Source: Rhizobacter sp.
GTDB lineage: Bacteria > Pseudomonadota > Gammaproteobacteria > Burkholderiales > Burkholderiaceae_C
Direction of reading: 5' to 3'
Assembly: GCA_017881025.1 (NCBI GenBank)
Contig: JADGRJ010000009.1
Location: 1-35,898 of the forward strand
Length of the DNA: 35,898 nt
The notes beneath the pieces are model-generated. The model did no database searches and had not been told where the DNA came from. It was given only the letters and a program-made list of their open reading frames with translations. Numbering within the stretch: the first letter of the stretch is position 1; each line of letters opens with the position of its first letter. A program made the position numbers and the translations under genes. Below, in pieces: positions 18,113 through 26,279 of the stretch.

Positions 18113-19087
18113 ATGAACTTTCGAATAAGCCGCCGCGACTGTCTCCGTGCCGGTGCCGCCGGCGCCGCCACGCTGGCCTGGCCCGCGTGGGCCGCCTATC
18201 CCGACAAGCCGATCCGGATCGTCGTCACGTTCGCCGCCGGCGGCGCGAGCGACATCGTCGCCCGCGTGATCGGCGAGCAGATCGGCAAGAAGCTCGGCCA
18301 GGCGGTGATCGTCGACAACCGACCGGGGGCAGGCGGCAGCGTCGGCGGCAGCAACGTCGTCCAGTCGCCCGCCGACGGCTACACGCTGATGCTCTCGAAC
18401 TCGACGCCGATCTCGATCGGCCCGTTCGCGCTCGAGAAGCAGCCGTACGACCCGATCGCCGACTTCACCCACATCGCCTCGATCGGCTCGGCGCCGTGCG
18501 TCGTCATGGCCAACCCCACGGTCGGCATCAACACCATCGTCGACCTCGAGAACGCGGCGAAGAAGGCGGGCGGCCTGCAGTTCGGCTCGGGCGGCCCGGC
18601 GTCGATCGGCCACATCTACGGCGAGATGATGAGCCGCGCCCTCGGCATCAAGATGACGCACGTTCCCTACCGCGGCGGCGCGCCGATGACGACCGACCTG
18701 ATCTCGGGCGTGATCCCGGTCGGCATCGACGTCATCACCGCCTTCGTGCCGTATTTCAAGAGCGGCCAGATCAAGCCGCTCGCGGTGACCTCGGCGCAGC
18801 GCTCGCCGCTCGCGCCCGATGTTCCCACCGTCGTCGAGACCGGCCACGGCCGTCTCGTCCTCGACAACTTCTTCGGTCTCTCCGGGCCGGCGAAGATGCC
18901 GGCCGACCTGGTCGCGCGCCTCAACGCCGCGACCAACGAGGTGCTGGCGGAGCCCGACATCAAGAAGCGCCTGCTCGAGCTCGGCGTGACGACAACGCCC
19001 GGAACGCCGGCGGACTTCACGGCGTTCGTCCGCAACCAGGTCAACGCGCTGCAGCCGGTCGTCAAGACGATCCGCGTCACGCTCTGA
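18113..19087 (+). CDS. Bug/TctC family periplasmic binding protein
   Basis: A tripartite-tricarboxylate-transporter (TctC/Bug) type binding protein, a family greatly expanded in betaproteobacteria, often without cognate membrane genes. The 324-residue protein begins with a twin-arginine-like signal, SRRDCLRAG, then a hydrophobic stretch ending PAWA. After it come YPDKPIRIVVTFAAGGASDIVAR, VDNRPGAGGSVGGSNVVQSPADGYTLML, HVPYRGGAPMTTDLISG and LSGPAKMPADLVARLNAATNEVL, all family signatures. AAGGA lies seven bases before the ATG. It sits between puuE and the uraD/allC fusion with short gaps, so its ligand may be a ureide or related compound. No TctA/TctB membrane proteins are in the window. Confidence 0.93.
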   Translation: MNFRISRRDCLRAGAAGAATLAWPAWAAYPDKPIRIVVTFAAGGASDIVARVIGEQIGKKLGQAVIVDNRPGAGGSVGGSNVVQSPADGYTLMLSNSTPISIGPFALEKQPYDPIADFTHIASIGSAPCVVMANPTVGINTIVDLENAAKKAGGLQFGSGGPASIGHIYGEMMSRALGIKMTHVPYRGGAPMTTDLISGVIPVGIDVITAFVPYFKSGQIKPLAVTSAQRSPLAPDVPTVVETGHGRLVLDNFFGLSGPAKMPADLVARLNAATNEVLAEPDIKKRLLELGVTTTPGTPADFTAFVRNQVNALQPVVKTIRVTL

Positions 19088-19111
19088 CCGGCCCGGGATG
19101 ACGGAGCGACG

Positions 19112-20905
19112 ATGGACGATGCTCTCACGCTGGCGCGCCTGAACGGCGCCTCGCACAAGGACTTCGTCGCGCTCCTCGCGGGGACCTACGAACACTCGCC
19201 GTGGGTCGGCGAGCGAGCCTGGCCGCGCGGCCCGTTCGCGTCGCTCGCGCAGCTGAAGCGAACGCTGGTCGAGGTCGTGACCGAGGCCGATCGCGACGAG
19301 CAGCTCGCCCTGCTGCGCTCGCATCCCGAGCTCGCAGGCAAGGCGATGGCCGCCGGCACGCTGACGGCCGAGTCGAGCCACGAGCAGGGCAAGGTCGGCC
19401 TCAACGCGTGCACGCCGGCCGAGCTGGCGACGATCGCGCGGCTCAACGCCCTCTACCGCGAGCGCTTCGGCTTTCCGTTCATGCTCGCGGTGCGCGGGCC
19501 GCGCGGCGACGGCCTGACCAAGGCGCAGATCATCGCCACGTTCGAGCGCCGGCTCGAGAACCACGCCGACTTCGAGTTCGCCGAGGCGCTGCGCAACGTC
19601 CACCGCGTCGCCGAGCTGCGCCTCGACGATCGCTTCGACTTTCGACCGGTGCTCGGCGAGCAGGCGTGGGACTGCGCCGAGCTGCTGGCGCGCCACTCCG
19701 ACCCGGGCTTCGCCGGGAACGGGCAGCTCACCGTCACCTACCTCACCGACGCGCATCGCGCCTGCGCCGCGCAGCTCGTGCGCTGGATGCGCGAGTGCGG
19801 CTTCGACGACGTCAAGATCGACGCCGTCGGCAACGTCGTCGGCGTCTACCGCGCCGCCGCGCCCGACGCGAAGACCTTGCTGACGGGCTCTCATTACGAC
19901 ACCGTTCGCAACGGCGGCCGCTACGACGGCCGCCTCGGCATCTTCGTGCCGTTGATCGCGGTGCGCGAGCTGAGCCGCACCGGGCGGCGCCTGCCGTTCG
20001 CGCTCGAGGTCGTCGCCTTCGCCGAGGAGGAAGGCCAGCGCTACAAGGCGACCTTCCTCGGCTCCGGCGCGCTCGTCGGCCAGTTCGAACCGCGCTGGCT
20101 CGACCAGGTCGACGCCGACGGCGTGTCGATGCGCGACGCGATGCGACACGCGAAGCTGCCGGCGACGGCGCGCGCGATCGCGCGGCTCAGGCGCAAGCCC
20201 GCCGACTACCTCGGCTTCGTCGAGGTCCACATCGAGCAGGGGCCGGTGCTCAACGAGCTCGGCCTGCCGCTCGGCGTCGTCACCTCGATCAACGGCGGCG
20301 TTCGCTTCGCCGGCGAGGTGCGCGGCATGGCGAGCCACGCCGGGACGACGCCGATGACGAGCCGGCGCGACGCCGCCGCCGCGGTCGCCGACCTCGCGGT
20401 CTATCTCGAGAAGCGCGCCCGGGAAGCGCCGAACCTGGTCGGCACGATGGGCATGCTCGAGGTGCCGAACGGATCGACCAACGTCGTCCCCGGCCGCTGC
20501 AAGTTCACGCTCGACATCCGCGCCACCACGAACCCGGTGCGCGACGCCTGCAGCGACGACGTGCTCGCCGAGCTCGAAGCGATCTGCGCGCGGCGCGGCC
20601 TCTCGTTCATGATCGAGGAGACGATGCGCGTCGCCGCGTCGCCGTCGGCGCCCGAGTGGCAGGCGCGCTGGGAGCGCGCCGTCGTCGCCCTCGGCCTGCC
20701 TGTGCACCGGATGCCGAGCGGCGCCGGCCACGACGCGATGAAGATCGGCGAGGTGATGGCGCAGGCGATGCTGTTCGTCCGCGGCGAGAACGCCGGCATC
20801 AGCCACAACCCGCTCGAGTCGAGCAACGCCGACGACATGCAGCTGGCGGTCGAGGCCTTTCTCCAACTCCTCGACGGCCTGGCCGCGGAGAGCGAGCCAC
20901 GATGA
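19112..20905 (+). CDS. uraD/allC: Bifunctional OHCU decarboxylase-allantoate amidohydrolase fusion
   Basis: One 597-residue polypeptide joins two urate-pathway enzymes. Residues 1-170 are UraD, which decarboxylates OHCU to S-allantoin; they carry the catalytic-His block RSHPELAGK (His71) and SSHEQGKVGLN. Residues about 175-597 are a zinc-dependent M20 allantoate amidohydrolase of the hydantoinase/carbamoylase group. Metal-ligand blocks are GSHYDTVRNGGRYDG (His261, Asp263, Asp272), FAEEEGQRY (Glu305-307), FVEVHIEQGPVL and the C-terminal GISHNPLE. It hydrolyses allantoate, releasing ammonia, carbon dioxide and ureidoglycine. The linker between domains is very short. The two steps are separated by allantoinase, encoded nearby as puuE. 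The stop overlaps the next ATG by four bases. Confidence 0.93.
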   Translation: MDDALTLARLNGASHKDFVALLAGTYEHSPWVGERAWPRGPFASLAQLKRTLVEVVTEADRDEQLALLRSHPELAGKAMAAGTLTAESSHEQGKVGLNACTPAELATIARLNALYRERFGFPFMLAVRGPRGDGLTKAQIIATFERRLENHADFEFAEALRNVHRVAELRLDDRFDFRPVLGEQAWDCAELLARHSDPGFAGNGQLTVTYLTDAHRACAAQLVRWMRECGFDDVKIDAVGNVVGVYRAAAPDAKTLLTGSHYDTVRNGGRYDGRLGIFVPLIAVRELSRTGRRLPFALEVVAFAEEEGQRYKATFLGSGALVGQFEPRWLDQVDADGVSMRDAMRHAKLPATARAIARLRRKPADYLGFVEVHIEQGPVLNELGLPLGVVTSINGGVRFAGEVRGMASHAGTTPMTSRRDAAAAVADLAVYLEKRAREAPNLVGTMGMLEVPNGSTNVVPGRCKFTLDIRATTNPVRDACSDDVLAELEAICARRGLSFMIEETMRVAASPSAPEWQARWERAVVALGLPVHRMPSGAGHDAMKIGEVMAQAMLFVRGENAGISHNPLESSNADDMQLAVEAFLQLLDGLAAESEPR

Positions 20906-22149
20906 ACGCCAGCGACGACGACGCACGCCTCGACGCCTGGATCGACGCGCACTTCGACGACGAGGTGCGCTTCCTGCAAGCGCTCGTGCGCGTGCCGACC
21001 GACACGCCGCCCGGCGACAACGCGCCGCACGCCGAGGCGACGGCGGCGCTGCTCGAAGGCTTCGGCTTCGCGGTCGAGCGCCACCCGGTGCCCGATGCGA
21101 TCGTTCGCGAGCACGGCCTGACGTCGATCACCAACCTCGTCGTCCGGCGCCGCTACGGCGCCGGGCCGACGATCGCGCTCAACGCCCACGGCGACGTCGT
21201 CCCGCCGGGCGAAGGCTGGCACCACGACCCGTACGGCGGCGAGGTCGACGGCGGCAGGATCTACGGCCGCGCCGCGGCGGTGAGCAAGAGCGACTTCGCG
21301 ACCTACACCTTCGCCGTGCGCGCGCTCGAATCGCTCGGCGCGACACTCGCCGGCGGCGTCGAGCTGCACTTCACGTACGACGAGGAGTTCGGCGGCGAGC
21401 TCGGGCCGGGCCGGCTGCTCGCGCACGGCATCGTCGCGCCCGACCTGCTGATCGCCGCCGGCTTCAGCTACCAGGTCGTCACCGCGCACAACGGCTGCCT
21501 GCAGCTCGAAGTGACGGTGCACGGCAAGATGGCGCACGCGGCGATTCCCGCCACCGGCGTCGACGCGCTGCAGGGCGCGGTCGAGATCCTGAACGCGCTC
21601 TATGCGCAGAACGAGGTCTATCGCGGCGTGACGTCGCAGGTCGCGGGAATCACGCATCCCTATCTCAACGTCGGCACGATCGAAGGCGGCACCCACACCA
21701 ACGTCGTTCCCGGCAGGGTCGTGTTCCGGCTCGACCGGCGCATGATCCCCGAGGAGGATCCGGCCACGGTCGAGGCGACGCTGCGCCGGGTGATCGCCGA
21801 GGCCGCAGCGCGGTGGCCAGGCATCGGCGTCGACGTGCGCCGCCTCCTGCTGGCGCGCGCGCTGAAGCCGCTGCCGGGCAATGCCGCGCTCGTCGCCGCG
21901 CTGCAGCGGCACGGCGAGACGGTGTTCGGAGAAACGATCCCGGAATCGGGAACGCCGCTCTACACCGACGTGCGCCTCTACGGCGAGGCCGGGGTGCCGG
22001 CAGCGATCTACGGCGCCGGCCCGCGCACCGTGCTCGAATCGAACGCCAAGCGCGCCGACGAGCACCTCGAGCTCGAAGACCTGCGCCGGGCGACCAAGGT
22101 CGTCGCGCGAACGCTGCGCGAATTGCTGGGCGGCGGCGACCGGCGCTAG
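20902..22149 (+). CDS. M20 family metallohydrolase (ArgE/DapE-like)
   Basis: A cytoplasmic M20 amidohydrolase, similar in outline to acetylornithine deacetylase and succinyl-diaminopimelate desuccinylase. The 415-residue protein has LNAHGDVVPPG (His96 and Asp98), YDEEFGGELG (Glu161-162), a dimerisation domain in the middle and SNAKRADEHLELED at the C-terminus. In place of the usual GRG-x-x-D-M-K it has GRAAAVSKSD, so the bridging aspartate position holds Val127; Asp131 lies four residues later. The gene overlaps the uraD/allC stop by four bases, so it is translationally coupled to ureide breakdown and may act on a later ureide such as ureidoglycine or ureidoglycolate. That role is inferred from position only. 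Confidence 0.88.
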   Translation: MNASDDDARLDAWIDAHFDDEVRFLQALVRVPTDTPPGDNAPHAEATAALLEGFGFAVERHPVPDAIVREHGLTSITNLVVRRRYGAGPTIALNAHGDVVPPGEGWHHDPYGGEVDGGRIYGRAAAVSKSDFATYTFAVRALESLGATLAGGVELHFTYDEEFGGELGPGRLLAHGIVAPDLLIAAGFSYQVVTAHNGCLQLEVTVHGKMAHAAIPATGVDALQGAVEILNALYAQNEVYRGVTSQVAGITHPYLNVGTIEGGTHTNVVPGRVVFRLDRRMIPEEDPATVEATLRRVIAEAAARWPGIGVDVRRLLLARALKPLPGNAALVAALQRHGETVFGETIPESGTPLYTDVRLYGEAGVPAAIYGAGPRTVLESNAKRADEHLELEDLRRATKVVARTLRELLGGGDRR

Positions 22150-22170
22150 ACGAGCTGCCGGCCGGTGGCG

Positions 22171-23184
22171 CTACGCCGCGGTGCCCGCCCTCGTGCGCCG
22201 CCGCGACACCCAGCCCAGCGCCGCCAGGCCGCCGGCGAGCAGCACCCAGGTCTCCGGCTCGGGAACGGCGGTGACCGACGCGAACGCATCGGCGATGACG
22301 CGATGCGCCGCCGCGGTCGGATGGATGCCGTCCCAGCGCGCGTACTGGTTGCAGTCGGCGCCGAGGACGGCGCCGCAGGCGTCGGTGATGTTGGTGAAGC
22401 CGTAGAGCGCGGGCTGGAGCGCGATCTGCGTGTCGAGGCCGAAGATGTCGAAGGTCGTGACCCCCGGCTCGCCGGCGAGGCGCGCGCCGAGCGCGACGTT
22501 CATCGACGCCGTCAGGCCCGTGGCCAGGGCGACGGTGTCGGCGCCAGCGGCGGCGACCGCCGGCGCGAGGCCGAGGTTCGGCGCATCCCAGACGACGATG
22601 TGCTGCGCGCCGGCGGCCTGCAGCAGATCGACGATCGAGCCGACGTTGGCCGCGAACGAGGTGGCGGTCGACAGGATCGTCGCCGGAATGCTGGCACCGC
22701 CGGCGATCGCGGTGAGCGCGTCGCGCGCATCGTTGCCGCCGCCGGCGATGACGTAGAGCCCGTTCGGCGAAGCGTGGTTGCCGGTGGCGGCGAGGTACTG
22801 GTTCGCCTGGACGAGCAGGCTGTACGGGAAGCCGCCGGGCCCCGGGCCGGGGGTACCGGTCCTCGCGCCGCCGAACGCGAAGTCGCCGCCACCCGCCAGC
22901 GAGGGCATGAGCGGCAGGCCGAGCATGGCGGCGAAGTCGCTCGCCCACACCAGCCCGTTGCTGAAGGTGCCCGGCGCGTAAGCTGCATCTGGAACGTAAG
23001 TGTTGCCGGTAACGACCTGGGTCGGATCGTAGAGGCCGGCGGCGGCGTCGTTGCCGTTGTCGGAGAGGCTGTCGCCGAAGACGACGAACGAGTCGTACGG
23101 GCCGGCGCTGGCGGGCGCGCTCGCCAGCGCGGCGACGGCGATGGCGACGGCCGGCAGCAGCCGGCGAAGGGAAACGTGCGTCAT
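22171..23184 (-). CDS. GDSL-family esterase/lipase with PEP-CTERM sorting signal
   Basis: An exported SGNH/GDSL hydrolase, predicted to cleave esters. The 337-residue protein has a signal peptide (residues 1-27, ending APASA), the nucleophile block VVFGDSLSDNGN with Ser39, the oxyanion GGGNDARDA block and the catalytic Asp-His pair in WDGIHPTAAAHR. The C-terminus is a full PEP-CTERM tag: VPEPETWVLLAGG, a hydrophobic helix, then a basic SRRRTR tail. Such tags are processed by exosortase in exopolysaccharide-producing Gram-negative bacteria. It is convergent with the M20 gene (21-base gap) and divergent from the deaminase. CGAGG precedes its ATG. Confidence 0.93.
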   Translation of the reverse strand: MTHVSLRRLLPAVAIAVAALASAPASAGPYDSFVVFGDSLSDNGNDAAAGLYDPTQVVTGNTYVPDAAYAPGTFSNGLVWASDFAAMLGLPLMPSLAGGGDFAFGGARTGTPGPGPGGFPYSLLVQANQYLAATGNHASPNGLYVIAGGGNDARDALTAIAGGASIPATILSTATSFAANVGSIVDLLQAAGAQHIVVWDAPNLGLAPAVAAAGADTVALATGLTASMNVALGARLAGEPGVTTFDIFGLDTQIALQPALYGFTNITDACGAVLGADCNQYARWDGIHPTAAAHRVIADAFASVTAVPEPETWVLLAGGLAALGWVSRRRTRAGTAA

Positions 23185-23357
23185 GACGAGCCTCGGGGAA
23201 ACGAAGGGCGGATCAGTCAAGTTAGCACGCCGGTCCCCGCTTCACAACGGGTGAGGACCCCTTGCCTGCTTCGGGTTCGACTGGGCTGCTGGTCGATCCG
23301 GACGCGCACAGAATTTGCATCCGCTGTCCGCATCCGGCCTCGCCGCCGTCGTCGTCA

Positions 23358-23882
23358 ATGAGCACACCACCCACCGATAGCGCGGCGCCACCGGCACGCT
23401 CCGAGCCGACGCCGGCGCAGGTCGAAGCGATGCTCGAGCGCGCGCAGGCGCTCGCGCGCCACGCGATGGAGGCCGGCCACCATCCGTTCGGTGCCCTTCT
23501 CTTCGCCGCCGATCACGAAGCCGTCCTGATGGAGCAGGGCAACGTCGACAGCGTCAACCACGCCGAGGCGGTGCTCGCGCGCCGGGCGGCGCGGCGCTGG
23601 GCGCCGGCGGAGCTCTGGCCGTGCACCCTCGTCACCACGGTCGAGCCGTGCGCGATGTGCGCCGGCACGCAGTACTGGGCGAACATCGGCCGCACCGTGT
23701 TCGGCATCGAGGAGAAAGCGCTCCTCGCGATCACCGGCAACCACGCCGAGAACCCGACCCTCGACCTACCGTGCCGGCACGTCTTCGCGCGCGGTCAGAA
23801 GGACATCCAGGTGATCGGCCCGGTGGCGTCGTTCGAGGAGCCGATCGCCGCGCTGCATCGGCGCTACTGGCGATCGCGCTGA
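23358..23882 (+). CDS. Nucleoside/nucleobase deaminase (cytidine deaminase superfamily)
   Basis: A zinc-dependent deaminase of the CDA fold. The 174-residue protein has the zinc and catalytic motifs [11 protein letters not shown] (His-Ala-Glu) and [15 protein letters not shown] (Pro-Cys-x-x-Cys), with HHPFGALLF upstream, as in guanine/adenosine deaminase-type enzymes. It lacks the features of a clear TadA tRNA deaminase, and its C-terminal half, [20 protein letters not shown], differs from TadA. Neighbouring urate genes make a purine base such as guanine a reasonable substrate, but this is not proven. The ATG at 23358 was chosen because the 32 residues upstream look non-coding. Confidence 0.85.
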   Translation: MSTPPTDSAAPPARSEPTPAQVEAMLERAQALARHAMEAGHHPFGALLFAADHEAVLMEQGNVDSVNHAEAVLARRAARRWAPAELWPCTLVTTVEPCAMCAGTQYWANIGRTVFGIEEKALLAITGNHAENPTLDLPCRHVFARGQKDIQVIGPVASFEEPIAALHRRYWRSR

Positions 23883-23916
23883 GCCGCCGCGCCAAGACCG
23901 GCCGACAATCCGTCGC

Positions 23917-24960
23917 ATGACGACCGCTCACCCGCCGATCGACCTGCGCTCCGACACCGTCACGCGCCCGACGCCGGCGATGCGCGCGGCGATGGCGGCG
24001 GCGCCCGTCGGCGACGACCAGTACGGCGAGGACGCGCTCACCAACGAGCTGCAGGCGCGCGTCGCTGCGCTGCTCGGCAAGGAGCAGGGTCTCTGGCTGC
24101 CCTCGGGAACGATGGCCAACCAGGTCGCGCTGCGCGTCCTGACGCGTCCCGGCGACGAGGTCGTCGTCAGCCGCGAGGCCCACGCCGGCTGGCACGAGAC
24201 CGGCGGCTCGGCGGCGAACTCGGGCGTGCAGCTGGTCGAGATCGGCGCACGTGGCGTCTTCGACGCGGCCGCGCTCGATGCGGCGATCAAGCCGCGCGGC
24301 CTGCCGGTCTATCCGCCGACGACGTTGGTCGAGATCGAGAACACGCACAACCGCAGCGGCGGCATCGTCTTCCCGCAGGACGAGGTCGTCCGAGTCTGCG
24401 CGCTGGCGCGGTCGCGCGGGCTGGCGACCTTCCTCGACGGCGCGCGCCTGTGGAACGCGAGCGTCGCGAGCGGCAGCGCCGAGGGCGAACTCGCGGCGCC
24501 GTTCGACCTAGTCGCGGTCTCGTTCTCGAAAGGGCTCGGCGCGCCGGGCGGCTCGCTCCTCGCCGGATCGCGCGATCTGATCGCCGCGGCGACGCGACAG
24601 CGCCGCATGCTCGGCGGCGCGATGCGCCAGACCGGCTTCTTCGCCGCCGCGGCCTTGCACGGCATCGATCATCACCGCGCGCGCCTCGCCGACGATCACG
24701 CGAACGCACGCCGGTTCGCCGAGGCGCTCGCCGCGCATCCCGCCGTCGACCTCGACCTCGCCACGGTGCAGACGAACATCGTCGTCTTTCGCCTGCGCGC
24801 CGGCGCAATCGACGCGGCGACGCTGGTGCTGCGGTCGCGCGAGCGCGGCGTCCTCGTCAATGCCTTCGACGCACGCACGGTTCGCGCCGTCACCCATCTC
24901 GACGTGTCGCGCACGCAGGTCGAGCTCGCCGGCGCGGCGCTGCTCGAGCTGCTCGGCTGA
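23917..24960 (+). CDS. ltaE: Low-specificity L-threonine aldolase
   Basis: A PLP enzyme that splits L-threonine and L-allo-threonine into glycine and acetaldehyde. The 347-residue protein matches E. coli LtaE along its length: [15 protein letters not shown] at the N-terminus, [43 protein letters not shown] with Asp174 against the PLP ring nitrogen, [15 protein letters not shown] with PLP-binding Lys205, and [10 protein letters not shown] near the C-terminus. It starts 34 bases after the deaminase gene with only a weak ribosome binding site. A GC hairpin follows its stop. Confidence 0.94.
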   Translation: MTTAHPPIDLRSDTVTRPTPAMRAAMAAAPVGDDQYGEDALTNELQARVAALLGKEQGLWLPSGTMANQVALRVLTRPGDEVVVSREAHAGWHETGGSAANSGVQLVEIGARGVFDAAALDAAIKPRGLPVYPPTTLVEIENTHNRSGGIVFPQDEVVRVCALARSRGLATFLDGARLWNASVASGSAEGELAAPFDLVAVSFSKGLGAPGGSLLAGSRDLIAAATRQRRMLGGAMRQTGFFAAAALHGIDHHRARLADDHANARRFAEALAAHPAVDLDLATVQTNIVVFRLRAGAIDAATLVLRSRERGVLVNAFDARTVRAVTHLDVSRTQVELAGAALLELLG

Positions 24961-24961
24961 C

Positions 24962-25002
24962 GCCGCTCGGCCGGCCGCGCTCAGGCCGGCGGCGCGAGCG
25001 GC
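24962..25002 (+). terminator. Strong GC hairpin after threonine aldolase
   Basis: Two nested stems lie just after the ltaE stop: GCCGCTC (24962-24968) with GAGCGGC (24996-25002), and inside it GCCGGCC (24970-24976) with GGCCGGC (24984-24990) around a 7-nt loop. No T-run follows. It may end the ltaE transcript before the AraC-type regulator gene. Confidence 0.4.
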
Positions 25003-25035
25003 GGCGCGGCGGAGATTGAGGAGAATCGCTCGCCC

Positions 25036-26172
25036 ATGACCGATGCCTCCGCGCCGATCCTCCTCGATGCCGCGCTGCGCGGGATCGTCGTCGCGCTGCT
25101 GCTCCTGCTCGCGGCGGTGATCGCGCGCGACCGGCCGCGCCTCGCCCAGTCGCGCGTCGGCACCCTCTTCGCGCTCGGTCTCGTCGTCCAGGTCATCGCC
25201 TCGACGCCCGCGTTCGAGGCGACGGCGCCGCGCCTCTGGCAGGCGCCGCTGGTCGGCGTCTCGGTCGGCAACGGCGTCCTGTTCTGGCTCTTCGTGCTCG
25301 CCCTCTTCGACGACGATTTCGTGCTGCGCCGCTGGCATGTCGCCGCGTGGCTCGCCGTCTTCGCGGTGAGCACGTTCAACTGCGCCACGGGCTGGCGCGA
25401 CCCGTCGGCATTCGGCCGCATCGCCGTCGGCCTGCAGCGCAGCGTGCCGCTCGTCACCGCGGTGCTCGCCGCCACCGCGGCGGCCTCGACCTGGCGCGCC
25501 GACCTCGTCGAGAAGCGCCGCCGCCTGCGCATGTTCATCGTCGTCGCCGGCAGCCTCTACACCGTCGCGATGTTCGCGGTGCGCGTCGCCTCGCCGCAGG
25601 GCCGGCTCTCGCCGGCATCGGCGACGCTCGATGCCGCCGTCCTGCTGGCGATGGTCGCGGTGGTCGCCTACGGCATGCTGCGCCTGGCGCCGTCCGAGCT
25701 GTTCCCGCGCACCGTCGTCGGACCGGCGCCCGATGCGAGCCGCGCGGTCGCGCCGGTGCCGCTGAACGAGCCGCCCGCCGCAGCTGACGCGGCGACGGCG
25801 ACCGCGCCCGCCGACCCGGCCGAAGAGCGCCTGGCCGCGGCGCTGCAGCGGCTGATGCGCGACGAGCATGTCTACCGCGGCGAAGGCCTCACCGTCGCCG
25901 GCCTGGCCGCGCGCCTCGGCGTGCCCGAGTACCGGTTGCGCCGCCACGTCAACCAGCGCCTCGGCTTTCGCAACTTCAACGCCTACGTCAATGCGTTCCG
26001 CCTCGAGGAGGCGCGCTCCTGGCTCGCCGACCCTGCCCGTCGCGAGCTGCCGGTGCTGACGATCGCGCTCGAAGCCGGATTCCAGTCGATCGGCCCGTTC
26101 AACCGCGCCTTCAAGGCAGCGACCGGACTGACGCCGACCGAGTTCCGGAGAGAAAACAGCGCCGATTCCTGA
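25036..26172 (+). CDS. Membrane-anchored AraC family transcriptional regulator
   Basis: A predicted DNA-binding regulator with an integral-membrane sensor part. The 378-residue protein has about six or seven hydrophobic segments in its first 220 residues. An alanine/proline-rich linker runs from about 225 to 270, and the C-terminal AraC domain is at about 270-375: LTVAGLAARLGVPEYRLRRHV is the first helix-turn-helix, and LTIALEAGFQSIGPFNRAFKAATGLTPTEFRR is the second with the family signature. GAGGAG lies about 12 bases before the ATG, a little far. The gene directly downstream is a dienelactone-hydrolase-like gene, a common pairing in which the regulator controls its neighbour. The sensed signal is unknown. 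Confidence 0.92.
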   Translation: MTDASAPILLDAALRGIVVALLLLLAAVIARDRPRLAQSRVGTLFALGLVVQVIASTPAFEATAPRLWQAPLVGVSVGNGVLFWLFVLALFDDDFVLRRWHVAAWLAVFAVSTFNCATGWRDPSAFGRIAVGLQRSVPLVTAVLAATAAASTWRADLVEKRRRLRMFIVVAGSLYTVAMFAVRVASPQGRLSPASATLDAAVLLAMVAVVAYGMLRLAPSELFPRTVVGPAPDASRAVAPVPLNEPPAAADAATATAPADPAEERLAAALQRLMRDEHVYRGEGLTVAGLAARLGVPEYRLRRHVNQRLGFRNFNAYVNAFRLEEARSWLADPARRELPVLTIALEAGFQSIGPFNRAFKAATGLTPTEFRRENSADS

Positions 26173-26265
26173 AATCGGCCAGCCGGAATCGCGTTCGACG
26201 GGATTCGGCGAGACGCCGGCTTGCTACGCCGGCATCGTCGCGCCAGCGAAGGCATGGTGCCTTCG
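26161..26265 (+). promoter_or_regulatory. Three palindromes between the AraC regulator and the hydrolase
   Basis: Three perfect inverted repeats lie within 105 bases: GCCGATT/AATCGGC with a 5-nt loop (26161-26179, spanning the regulator's stop), GCCGGC/GCCGGC with a 7-nt loop (26215-26233), and CGAAGGCA/TGCCTTCG with a 3-nt loop (26247-26265), which ends 14 bases before the hydrolase ATG. The middle one is also a direct repeat of ACGCCGGC with a 13-base period. They could be AraC-type operators, a terminator or mRNA structure over the ribosome binding site; sequence alone does not decide. Confidence 0.45.
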
Positions 26266-26279
26266 ACATGGAGTCGACG

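Noticed and set aside
17022-18116. 364-residue plus-strand frame overlapping puuE
   Set aside because: Apart from the first 20 or so residues (the element at 17043) it is arginine-rich shadow sequence; PuuE is encoded in another frame.
17795-20926. 1043-residue antisense frame over the ureide operon
   Set aside because: Low-complexity antisense reading with no domain; the plus strand encodes the TctC-type protein and the uraD/allC fusion.
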